Positions 52,353 through 61,623 of a stretch of DNA of 64,000 bases are shown here, piece by piece. The DNA comes from Permianibacter fluminis. Lineage in GTDB: Bacteria > Pseudomonadota > Gammaproteobacteria > Enterobacterales > Permianibacteraceae. The notes below the pieces were generated by a model that saw only the letters and a list, made by a program, of their open reading frames with translations, ran no database searches and had not been told where the DNA came from. The stretch's first letter is position 1. Each line of letters opens with the position of its first letter. The stretch lies in NCBI RefSeq assembly GCF_013179735.1, contig NZ_JABMEG010000001.1:1674001-1738000 (forward strand), given 5' to 3'. A program made the translations under genes and the position numbers.

Positions 52353-53389
52353 GTAATCTGCATACCCTGGATTTCACGCTGGAGCCGCTCGACAACGATC
52401 GGCTGGCGGCGGTTGCCGGCCAGCTAGATGAAAACCTGCGCCAGATCGAGCGTCGGCTCGGGGTCGAAATCAACAACCGCAGCAACCAGTTCCGCATCAT
52501 CGGTGAGCGCGAGCACACCGAAGCGGCTGCCGATGTGGTGCAGAGCCTGTTTGAGCTGAGCGAAAGCCAGGCCGCCATTTCCCGCGCGGATCTGCATCTG
52601 CTGCTGCAGCAGTATCGCGTTCGCGATGACCGGGAAGAACGCAGCCGCGGTGACGATTTCACGGTTTATACCAAACGCGGTCCGATCAAGGCCCGCAACA
52701 AGGCGCAAGCCGAATACATCGACAGCATCCGTCGTCACGATATCAGTTTCGGCATTGGTCCGGCCGGTACCGGCAAGACCTATCTGGCGGTCGCCTGCGC
52801 GGTGGACGCGCTGGAGCGGCAGCAGGTGCGGCGCATCGTGTTGACCCGCCCGGCCGTTGAAGCCGGGGAAAAGCTCGGCTTTTTGCCCGGTGACCTGGCC
52901 CAGAAAGTCGATCCGTATCTGCGTCCGTTGTATGACGCGCTGTATGAAATGCTCGGCTTCGAAAAAGTGGCCAAGTACATGGAGCGCAATGTCATCGAAG
53001 TGGCGCCGCTGGCCTTCATGCGCGGGCGCACGCTCAATGAATCGTTTGTGATTCTCGATGAAAGCCAGAACACCACCATCGAACAGATGAAGATGCTGCT
53101 GACCCGCATCGGCTTTGATTCGCGCGCGGTCATCACCGGCGACATCACCCAGATCGATCTGCCGCGCAAGAGCCAGAGCGGCCTGCGTCATGCCATCGAG
53201 GTGTTGAAGGGCATCGATTCGGTCGGTTTCAATTTCTTCTCGGCCGATGATGTGGTGCGGCATCCGGTGGTCATGAAAGTGGTGCGCGCCTATGAGCATT
53301 GGGAGCGCAAGCAGGCCCTGCTGAAAGAGGCCAATGAACAGGCCGCGCACGAGCCGAGTGAAAAATCCGACAAGGGGACGCTGCCATGA
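52349..53389 (+). CDS. ybeZ: PhoH-family ATPase YbeZ
   Basis: The 346-residue protein has an N-terminal KH-like region and a P-loop ATPase: Walker [14 protein letters not shown] (about 137-149), [20 protein letters not shown] and Walker [13 protein letters not shown]. The family partners with the RNase YbeY in ribosome quality control. Start TTG 52349 overlaps the miaB stop; no ATG is available near the family start. It overlaps ybeY by four bases at 53386-53389. Confidence 0.93.
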   Translation: MSNLHTLDFTLEPLDNDRLAAVAGQLDENLRQIERRLGVEINNRSNQFRIIGEREHTEAAADVVQSLFELSESQAAISRADLHLLLQQYRVRDDREERSRGDDFTVYTKRGPIKARNKAQAEYIDSIRRHDISFGIGPAGTGKTYLAVACAVDALERQQVRRIVLTRPAVEAGEKLGFLPGDLAQKVDPYLRPLYDALYEMLGFEKVAKYMERNVIEVAPLAFMRGRTLNESFVILDESQNTTIEQMKMLLTRIGFDSRAVITGDITQIDLPRKSQSGLRHAIEVLKGIDSVGFNFFSADDVVRHPVVMKVVRAYEHWERKQALLKEANEQAAHEPSEKSDKGTLP

Positions 53390-53877
53390 GCCTGCGTTTG
53401 ACGCTTGCGGTACAGCGCGCCTCGCGCCGCCGCGACATTCCGTCTGATCTGCTGCTCAAGCGCTGGGCCCGCGCTGCGTTGCAACACGTCGCCGACTATG
53501 CCGATGGCGCGTTCGAGTTGACCATTCGCGTCGTCAACGACGCCGAAAGTCAGGCGCTGAACCGCGACTACCGCGGCAAGGACAAGCCGACCAATGTGCT
53601 GAGCTTCCCGTTTGATCCGCCGGCCTTCGACCTGCCGGGCCAGGTGAGTAAGCACTACCTTGGCGATTTGGCCATTTGTGCCGGCGTGGTTGCCAGCGAA
53701 GCGGCCGAGCAGGAAAAAGTGCTTCATCACCATTGGGCGCATATGGTGGTACACGGTGTCCTGCATCTGCTAGGCTACGACCACATCAAGAATTCTGAAG
53801 CCGTGAAAATGGAAGCGCTGGAACGCACCATTTTGGCTTCGCTGAAGATTCCCGATCCCTACGCCGGAGAGCGTTAA
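53386..53877 (+). CDS. ybeY: Endoribonuclease YbeY
   Basis: The 163-residue protein holds the zinc triad in HGVLHLLGYDH (His about 123, 127, 133) and the upstream FELTIRVVNDAESQALNRDY, RGKDKPTNVLSFPF. YbeY is needed for 16S rRNA 3-prime-end maturation and 70S quality control. The gene starts in the ATGA overlap with ybeZ and ends 10 bases before corC. Confidence 0.95.
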   Translation: MSLRLTLAVQRASRRRDIPSDLLLKRWARAALQHVADYADGAFELTIRVVNDAESQALNRDYRGKDKPTNVLSFPFDPPAFDLPGQVSKHYLGDLAICAGVVASEAAEQEKVLHHHWAHMVVHGVLHLLGYDHIKNSEAVKMEALERTILASLKIPDPYAGER

Positions 53878-53887
53878 AAGCCTTTCT

Positions 53888-54769
53888 ATGTCTGACGACT
53901 CTAGTAGTACCCCACGCCAAATTCCGCGTCGCCGCAACTGGTTCCACCGCCTGCTCGACGCGCTCCAACCCGGCCTGCAAAATCGCGATGAACTGCTCGA
54001 CAGTCTGCGCGAGGCCGCCGACACCAATGTGGTCGACCGCGATACCCTGACCATGCTTGAAGGTGTGCTGAGCGTGGCCGAGCTGCGCGTGCGCGACATC
54101 ATGATTCCGCGCTCGCAGATGGTGGTGCTCGATGCCGATGCCGATCTCGCCGAGTTGCTGCCCAAGGTGGTCGAGTCGGGCCATTCCCGCTACCCGGTCA
54201 TCGGCGCCTCGCGCGATCAGGTTGACGGCATTTTGCTGGCCAAGGATTTGCTGCAGTTCAGTTTGCTGTCGCCGGAGCAGGCGCGCGAACAATTCGATAT
54301 CCATGAAATCTTGCGGCCCGCGCTGGTGGTGCCGGAAAGCAAGCGGCTCGACAGCCTGCTGCGCGAGTTTCGCAGCAGTCGCAATCACATGGCGATGGTG
54401 GTCGACGAATACGGCGGCATGTCCGGACTCATCACCATCGAAGATGTGCTGGAGCAAATCGTTGGCGAGATTGCCGACGAATACGATTTTGACGACGCCG
54501 AGGAATACCTGCGTCAGCTTGGCGACAACGAATGGCATGTCCGCGCCGACATGGAACTGGAAGACTTCAATCAACAGTTCAGCACCGAACTGGATGAAGA
54601 AGAGTTCGATACCATCGGTGGCGCGGTGGCCAATCAGTTCGGCCATTTGCCGCAGCGCGGTGAACAACTGGTGATGGCCGGTTATGAGCTGACGGTGCTG
54701 GCCAGTGACAGCCGCCGCATCAAACTGTTGAAGATAAAGAAAAAGCCGCCGGCGGCGCTGCCGAGCTGA
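53888..54769 (+). CDS. corC: CorC/HlyC-family transporter-associated protein (YbeX)
   Basis: The 293-residue protein has two CBS domains (for example VRDIMIPRSQMVVLDADADL, RYPVIGASRDQVDGILLAKD, HMAMVVDEYGGMSGLITIED) followed by the CorC_HlyC C-terminal domain (GGAVANQFGHLPQRGEQLVM). No DUF21 membrane domain is present, as usual for YbeX-type CorC. It is linked with Mg2+/Co2+ resistance and with ribosome metabolism. It lies in the ybeY-corC-lnt order. Confidence 0.93.
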   Translation: MSDDSSSTPRQIPRRRNWFHRLLDALQPGLQNRDELLDSLREAADTNVVDRDTLTMLEGVLSVAELRVRDIMIPRSQMVVLDADADLAELLPKVVESGHSRYPVIGASRDQVDGILLAKDLLQFSLLSPEQAREQFDIHEILRPALVVPESKRLDSLLREFRSSRNHMAMVVDEYGGMSGLITIEDVLEQIVGEIADEYDFDDAEEYLRQLGDNEWHVRADMELEDFNQQFSTELDEEEFDTIGGAVANQFGHLPQRGEQLVMAGYELTVLASDSRRIKLLKIKKKPPAALPS

Positions 54770-54845
54770 GTGCTGTCGCGCTGAGCGAGGCTGTTTTGCA
54801 CCGATCAGCATCGAGTGGTTCAGCGCAGAAAAAACCGAAACCGAG

Positions 54846-54867
54846 AACGGGCCGATTGCGGCCCGTT
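54846..54867 (+). terminator. Hairpin after corC
   Basis: AACGGGCC (54846-54853) and GGCCCGTT (54860-54867) form an 8-bp stem with a 6-base loop, followed by GCTTTACC with only a short T-run. It may weaken readthrough from corC into lnt. Confidence 0.5.
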
Positions 54868-54873
54868 GCTTTA

Positions 54874-54947
54874 CCGGAACTGTCATACCCGAAATGTCAT
54901 ACCCGGAATGCTGCTGACTGAAATGTCGTTAACCGGACTGTCATTCC
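54874..54947. repeat. Degenerate tandem repeat, about 14-bp units
   Basis: Units like CCGGAACTGTCATA, CCCGAAATGTCATA, CCCGGAATGCTGCT, GACTGAAATGTCGTTA and ACCGGACTGTCATT follow one another between corC and lnt. They are only approximate copies. Confidence 0.5.
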
Positions 54948-55007
54948 CCCGATTGCTGTTAACTAAGGAACAGCAGTGCTGTTCTCGCTAAGGATTGATC
55001 GCACACC

Positions 55008-56555
55008 ATGCAGGCATTTCTTTCCCGTTGGCTGATGACGCTGATACCGGTGCTGGCCGGCGCGCTATTTCCCTTGGCATTCGCGCCCATTGCACTGCCA
55101 TGGTTTGCGTTGTTGTCACTGACTCTGCTGCTGCTCAGCTGGCAGCACGCGACCGCCAAACAGGCCGCATGGCGCGGCTTTCTCTGGGGCTTTGCCGCGT
55201 TTGTGGTCGGCGTCTCCTGGGTCCACGTTGCGATCCGCGATTTTGGCGAAGCGCCGCTGGCGCTGTCGCTGTTTCTGACCGGTGGCATGGTGGCGATCTT
55301 GGCGCTGTTTCCGGCGCTGGCCGGTTGGGCCTTGGTGCGATGTTTTCCAACGGCAAGCGCGCGCCTGATCGCCTTTGCGCCGTTGTGGGTGCTGGCCGAG
55401 TACTTGCGCGGCCATGTCTTCAGTGGGTTTCCGTGGTTGTTTGCCGGCTACAGCCAAACCGATACCTGGCTTGGCAACTTGCTGCCGCTGCTCGGTGTTT
55501 ATGGCGCCAGTCTGGCGGTGGCGTTGCTGGCCGCGCTGCTCCTTTTGGTCGCGAAACCGCAGCCGGGTCAGCGTCGGATCCATTTTGTCGCGCGTGTCAC
55601 GACCGCGCTGGTGCTGGTGTTGCTGTTGACACCGGTCAGCAGCAAACCGGCTCAGCAAGCAGAAACGACGACGGCGGCGCCGTCGCTGTCGGTGGCGCTG
55701 GTGCAGGCCAATATCGAACAGAGCCTGAAATGGCAACCGGAGCAATTGAATCGCATTCTGAATCAGTATCAGCAGCTGACCACGCCGCTGCTGGGTAAAG
55801 TCGATGCCGTGATCTGGCCGGAAGCCGCCATCCCGTCGTTCGCCCATTATCTCGGCGATTATTTTCCGAATCTGGATGCGGCCGCGCGCGCCAGCAACAC
55901 CGCGCTGGTGACCGGCTTGCCGGTGCAGGATGCGGATGGTCGCTACTTCAATTCCATTGTCGGCTATGGCACCGCGGCTGGCCGTTACGACAAACGCCAT
56001 CTGGTGCCGTTTGGTGAATATGTGCCATTCCAGTCGATGCTGCGCGGCTTGTTCGCATTCTTCAATTTGCCGATGTCAGGATTCAGCGAGGGCGAACACG
56101 GCGCGGTCATGACGGTGGCCGGACAAAAAATGGTTGGCGCCGTGTGTTATGAAATTGCCTACCCGGAACTGGTGCGCGACAACGTGCTGAGCTTGCGCGG
56201 TGACCCGGGCTATCTGTTGACGGTCAGCAACGATGCCTGGTTTGGCGGCAGCTGGGGGCCTTGGCAGCATTTGCAGATCGCCCGTACCCGTGCCATGGAA
56301 AATGGTCTGCCAGTGATCCGCGCCACGGTCACCGGCGTCAGCGCAATCATCGATGCCGATGGCCGCATTCAGCACAGCCTGCCACAGTTTGAAACCGCTA
56401 TCCTGCGCGCCCGTATCAGTGCGGCAAAACCTGACACGTTGTGGGTGCATTGGGGCCTGTGGCCGGTGTCAATTTTGATCGCTTTGTTACTGGGTGTTGC
56501 CTGGGGGAGTTCGCGCCGCGTTTTGCGGTCTCAAGCCTTGCAATCCAGACTATAG
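55008..56555 (+). CDS. lnt: Apolipoprotein N-acyltransferase
   Basis: The 515-residue protein has about eight membrane helices (residues about 8-190, and one at the C terminus) around a nitrilase-like periplasmic domain. The catalytic triad is visible: Glu in WPEAAIPS (about 272), Lys in YDKRHLVPFGEYVPF (about 329) and Cys in GAVCYEIAYPE (about 380). Lnt adds the third acyl chain to lipoproteins. ATG 55008 is the start; the lnt gene ends the cluster, with 238 bases to corC. It serves the many lipoproteins encoded here. Confidence 0.95.
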   Translation: MQAFLSRWLMTLIPVLAGALFPLAFAPIALPWFALLSLTLLLLSWQHATAKQAAWRGFLWGFAAFVVGVSWVHVAIRDFGEAPLALSLFLTGGMVAILALFPALAGWALVRCFPTASARLIAFAPLWVLAEYLRGHVFSGFPWLFAGYSQTDTWLGNLLPLLGVYGASLAVALLAALLLLVAKPQPGQRRIHFVARVTTALVLVLLLTPVSSKPAQQAETTTAAPSLSVALVQANIEQSLKWQPEQLNRILNQYQQLTTPLLGKVDAVIWPEAAIPSFAHYLGDYFPNLDAAARASNTALVTGLPVQDADGRYFNSIVGYGTAAGRYDKRHLVPFGEYVPFQSMLRGLFAFFNLPMSGFSEGEHGAVMTVAGQKMVGAVCYEIAYPELVRDNVLSLRGDPGYLLTVSNDAWFGGSWGPWQHLQIARTRAMENGLPVIRATVTGVSAIIDADGRIQHSLPQFETAILRARISAAKPDTLWVHWGLWPVSILIALLLGVAWGSSRRVLRSQALQSRL

Positions 56556-56746
56556 TCCCCACCACCGCTGCGACAATGGCGTGAATGCCCGGTGTGAAGA
56601 TGTCGTGTTGGGTGCGGCTTGTTGATCAATGATTATTGAGTAGTGATTGCTGGCTGATTGCTGTTGTTTGACCGTATCTGTTTTCAGTCGCCGCCAATCC
56701 CTCGTGCCTGCGGCGGGCACAACTGCAATTTCTGGAGTCATGCATC

Positions 56747-57625
56747 ATGCGTATCGTGCTGTTCCTGTTGACCAACCTGGCAGTGATGCTGGTCGCGGGC
56801 TTGGTACTCAGCGTATTGGGTGTCGGCCGCTATGTTGGCCCCGGTGGCTTGAATCTGATGAACCTGCTGGTGGTCTGTGCCGTGTTCGGCATGACCGGCT
56901 CGTTCATTTCTCTGCTGATCTCCAAATGGATGGCAAAGCGCTCGATGGGCGTGCAGATCATCGAACAGCCGCGTACCGCTGAAGAGCGCTGGCTGGTCGA
57001 TACGGTGGCCGAGCTGGCGCACAAAGCCGGTATCGGTATGCCGGAAGTAGGTATTTTCCCGTCGCATCAGTCGAATGCGTTTGCCACCGGCTGGAACAAG
57101 AACAATGCGTTGGTCGCAGTCAGTGAAGGCCTGTTGCGCCGGTTTTCGCGCGACGAAGTCAAAGCCGTGCTCGGTCATGAGATTGGTCACGTGGCCAATG
57201 GTGACATGGTGACCTTGACTTTGATTCAAGGTGTGGTGAATACCTTTGTCATGTTCTTTGCCCGTATCATTGGTTATGCCGTCGACAGTTTTCTGCGCAA
57301 GGACAACGACAGCCGTGGCCCCGGTATCGGCTTCTACATCGCCACCTTTGTTGCCGAAATGGTGCTTGGCATTCTGGCCTCGATGATCGTCGCCTGGTTC
57401 TCCCGTCGGCGTGAATTCCGCGCCGACGAAGCGGGCGCGACACTGACCAGCAAATTTGCCATGACCGCGGCGCTGCAGCGGCTGATGGCCGAATCCGGCC
57501 AGCCGGTGGACATGCCGGCCGAGATGACCGCGTTTGGTCTGCGCAGTGGCACTGGTATTGCGGAGCTGTTTGCGACCCATCCGCCGCTGGAGGTCCGGAT
57601 CCGGGCGCTGCAGAACTTGTCGTAA
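56747..57625 (+). CDS. htpX: Membrane zinc protease HtpX
   Basis: The 292-residue protein has N-terminal helices ([20 protein letters not shown], then [20 protein letters not shown]), the zinc motif [12 protein letters not shown] (His about 144 and 148), two more helices ([38 protein letters not shown]) and the third ligand in [11 protein letters not shown]. HtpX degrades misfolded membrane proteins with FtsH. It is a single gene ending at the terminator 57648. Confidence 0.95.
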   Translation: MRIVLFLLTNLAVMLVAGLVLSVLGVGRYVGPGGLNLMNLLVVCAVFGMTGSFISLLISKWMAKRSMGVQIIEQPRTAEERWLVDTVAELAHKAGIGMPEVGIFPSHQSNAFATGWNKNNALVAVSEGLLRRFSRDEVKAVLGHEIGHVANGDMVTLTLIQGVVNTFVMFFARIIGYAVDSFLRKDNDSRGPGIGFYIATFVAEMVLGILASMIVAWFSRRREFRADEAGATLTSKFAMTAALQRLMAESGQPVDMPAEMTAFGLRSGTGIAELFATHPPLEVRIRALQNLS

Positions 57626-57647
57626 GCCTCTGCACACGGACAACATT

Positions 57648-57675
57648 AAGGCGCCATTCAGGCGCCTTTTGTTTT
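57648..57675 (+). terminator. Intrinsic terminator after htpX
   Basis: AAGGCGCC (57648-57655), loop ATTCA, GGCGCCTT (57661-57668), followed by TTGTTTT. Confidence 0.88.
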
Positions 57676-57712
57676 ACTTCGCGTCTGGATTCGGTAAACC
57701 GGACGTAAGCCG

Positions 57713-57964
57713 ATGCGCATGTTACTGCTGGTAGGAGTGTTGGGGCTATCTGGATGCTCGACGGCCTATGTGCATGTCGCGCAACCCGCAGAGCTGCATC
57801 CCTATAAAGGCAGTCAGCAGGCCATCACCGAAATTGGCCGTTCCTGGGGACGGCCGGTGGTGCCCGGTGAGGTGCTGGTGCGCTCGGCGGTGGATTTGCC
57901 ACTTTGTCTGGTCGCCGATACCGTGCTGCTCCCGATCGACTTTCTGATCATGTTGGGTCACTAA
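57713..57964 (+). CDS. Small YceK/YidQ-family lipoprotein
   Basis: The 83-residue protein has a lipoprotein signal with lipobox LGLSGC (Cys about 15). The C-terminal part, SAVDLPLCLVADTVLLPIDF, is the mark of YceK/YidQ (DUF1375) proteins, small outer-membrane lipoproteins of unknown role. It starts at ATG 57713 (57719 is an alternative) and ends before the bidirectional terminator at 57982-58016. Confidence 0.82.
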   Translation: MRMLLLVGVLGLSGCSTAYVHVAQPAELHPYKGSQQAITEIGRSWGRPVVPGEVLVRSAVDLPLCLVADTVLLPIDFLIMLGH

Positions 57965-57981
57965 ACATTGGCTGACCACAC

Positions 57982-58016
57982 AAAACAAAACCCCGCGGTA
58001 GCGGGGTTTTGTTTTT
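57982..58016. terminator. Bidirectional terminator between the lipoprotein and ettA genes
   Basis: AAAACCCCGC (57987-57996) and GCGGGGTTTT (58001-58010) form a stem with a short loop, flanked by A- and T-runs, between convergent genes. Confidence 0.88.
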
Positions 58017-58036
58017 GCGGTAGCGCAGCGCGAATC

Positions 58037-59704
<1,668 letters not shown>

Positions 59705-59882
59705 TGACGCGTCCTCGACTGAAGGAAAAAAAACGCCGGCATTGTACCTGATGCCGACCGCGCCGATGCCGGCCAGCGCAATGCGGGTGCCAGTCGCGGG
59801 CACGACCTGCCGACCGGCTTCCCGGCCTTGATGGCCTCTGCTACCGTGCCGGATATCTGGTACTGCTAGTGGAAACCCTGCC

Positions 59883-61499
59883 ATGGCCCGTTCGCTTTGC
59901 TTTCCGTTATCCCGACGCTGCCGCACCGGCTCGGCACTGTTGGTCGGTGGCTTGCTGCTGGCGCAGGTCGCGCTGGCGGTGGCTTCGGCCGATGCCGGGA
60001 CCGTGGCCGCCGCGGCCGAGGCCAGCGATCGGCGTGATGGCGCCGCCGCGATTTGGCCGGTCGCGCTCGCCAATAACAATCCGGACGAACTGGTGCTGGC
60101 GGTGCGGGCGCTGGGCCGGCTCGGTGGCGACAGTGTGGTGCCGGCGCTGTTGCCGCTGCTGCAGCACCCGGCCGCCTCGGTGCGTGCCGAGACCGCATTT
60201 GCGCTGGCCATCGCCGGCGCCGAAGCTGACGCAGTCCAGCAGGAAGTCGAGCAGGGGCTGCTCAGTCAACTCAGCAAGGAAGGGGAGTTCAATGTCCGGG
60301 TGACGCTGCTGCGTGCGCTGGGCAATTGCGGCAGCGAGGCGACCCAGTTGCTGCTGCGGGATTATTGGCGCGCGGGCGCCAAGCCCGTCACCGAGCCAGT
60401 CGCCGAGCAAGCGGCTTGGGCACAGGCCACCGGCTTGCTGTGGAGCTATCGGCGGGCGGCGTTGACGGCCATCGACCCAGTTCTGGTGAAGCAGTTGATT
60501 GTGGCCAGCAGCAAGGCCGAACCGGTCGGTGAAATGGCCGCGTTTGCTCTGGCTCGTGGTCGCAAGGAGCCGGCCGTGCAGGCGCAGGCAAAGGCGCTGC
60601 AGCAGGCGTTTGCCACCAGTCAATCGGCCAGCGCCCGGATTTTTCTGTTGCGGGCGCTGAGCCAGACCGTTACCGAGCGGAACAGCAAACGTTGGCTGCA
60701 GGCCCAGCAGCGCAATCGCGTCGGCGGTCGCACGCTGAACGCCAACGAACGCATTGAATTGCAGACCCTGCTGGCGGGCCAGCTGCAGGGCCCGGCCCTG
60801 CGCGAAGCCGTGGCGCGGGCGCTGCGCTCAGCGGCCAGCGCGGAGCGGGTGGCGGTGCTGCAAACCTTGTTGAACAGGCCGGCCGAGCTCGAACCGCTGC
60901 GTGATCTACTGCAGAGCCAGCAGCAATTGCAGCCGACCGACAGTGCCTGGCTGGCGCCGCTGCTGCAGCCGCCAACTGGAGCGGAGGCCGGCGGCAATGC
61001 AACCGGCAGTGAAGCCGACAGCGAAAGCCAGGAACCGGCGGCGCCAACGCTGAGCTATGCCGAAGCCGAGCGCGCGGTCGGGCGCCGGTTTCGCTTGCAC
61101 ACGGTGCGCGGTGCCATCGATATCGTGCTGTTGCCGGAAGCGGTGTACACCGCCGCCAACTTCGCCAAATTGGCCGATAGCGGTTTCTACAACGGCACGG
61201 TTTTTCATCGCGTCATCGGCAATTTTGTTGCTCAGGGCGGCGACCCGACTGCAACCGGCGATGGCGGCCCGGGCTGGCGTATCCGGGAAGAGTTGTCGCA
61301 ATTGCCGCATGCACCGGGCTATATCGGCGTTGCCACCTCCGGCAAAGATACCGGCGGCTCGCAATTTTTTATCAACACCGGCCGCAATCCCCATCTGGAT
61401 TGGCATTACACGGTATTTGCCAAAGTCGAAGCCGGCCTGGACGTGGCGATGGCGCTGCGACAAATGGATACATTGCTGGCCGTGACGCCGCTGCCGTGA
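59883..61499 (+). CDS. Secreted HEAT-repeat protein with a C-terminal cyclophilin-type PPIase
   Basis: The 538-residue protein has an N-terminal signal ([20 protein letters not shown]). HEAT-like helical repeats (about 55-340) follow, for example [20 protein letters not shown] and [20 protein letters not shown]. The C-terminal cyclophilin domain has [34 protein letters not shown] and [20 protein letters not shown]. The catalytic Arg is in FHRV and the Gln-Phe-Phe pair is kept. This is a periplasmic peptidyl-prolyl isomerase fused to a protein-binding solenoid, perhaps for client recognition. Confidence 0.88.
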   Translation: MARSLCFPLSRRCRTGSALLVGGLLLAQVALAVASADAGTVAAAAEASDRRDGAAAIWPVALANNNPDELVLAVRALGRLGGDSVVPALLPLLQHPAASVRAETAFALAIAGAEADAVQQEVEQGLLSQLSKEGEFNVRVTLLRALGNCGSEATQLLLRDYWRAGAKPVTEPVAEQAAWAQATGLLWSYRRAALTAIDPVLVKQLIVASSKAEPVGEMAAFALARGRKEPAVQAQAKALQQAFATSQSASARIFLLRALSQTVTERNSKRWLQAQQRNRVGGRTLNANERIELQTLLAGQLQGPALREAVARALRSAASAERVAVLQTLLNRPAELEPLRDLLQSQQQLQPTDSAWLAPLLQPPTGAEAGGNATGSEADSESQEPAAPTLSYAEAERAVGRRFRLHTVRGAIDIVLLPEAVYTAANFAKLADSGFYNGTVFHRVIGNFVAQGGDPTATGDGGPGWRIREELSQLPHAPGYIGVATSGKDTGGSQFFINTGRNPHLDWHYTVFAKVEAGLDVAMALRQMDTLLAVTPLP

Positions 61500-61623
61500 T
61501 GCCACTGTGACGGAATTCTGCGTACGGTCGCGCCGCCGCGGAAATTTCGCTGCGAAATTGCGGTCACCGCACTGACATCAGCCGCTTGCCAGCTAGACTT
61601 TGTGGTCAGTCAGGCAAGGGAAC

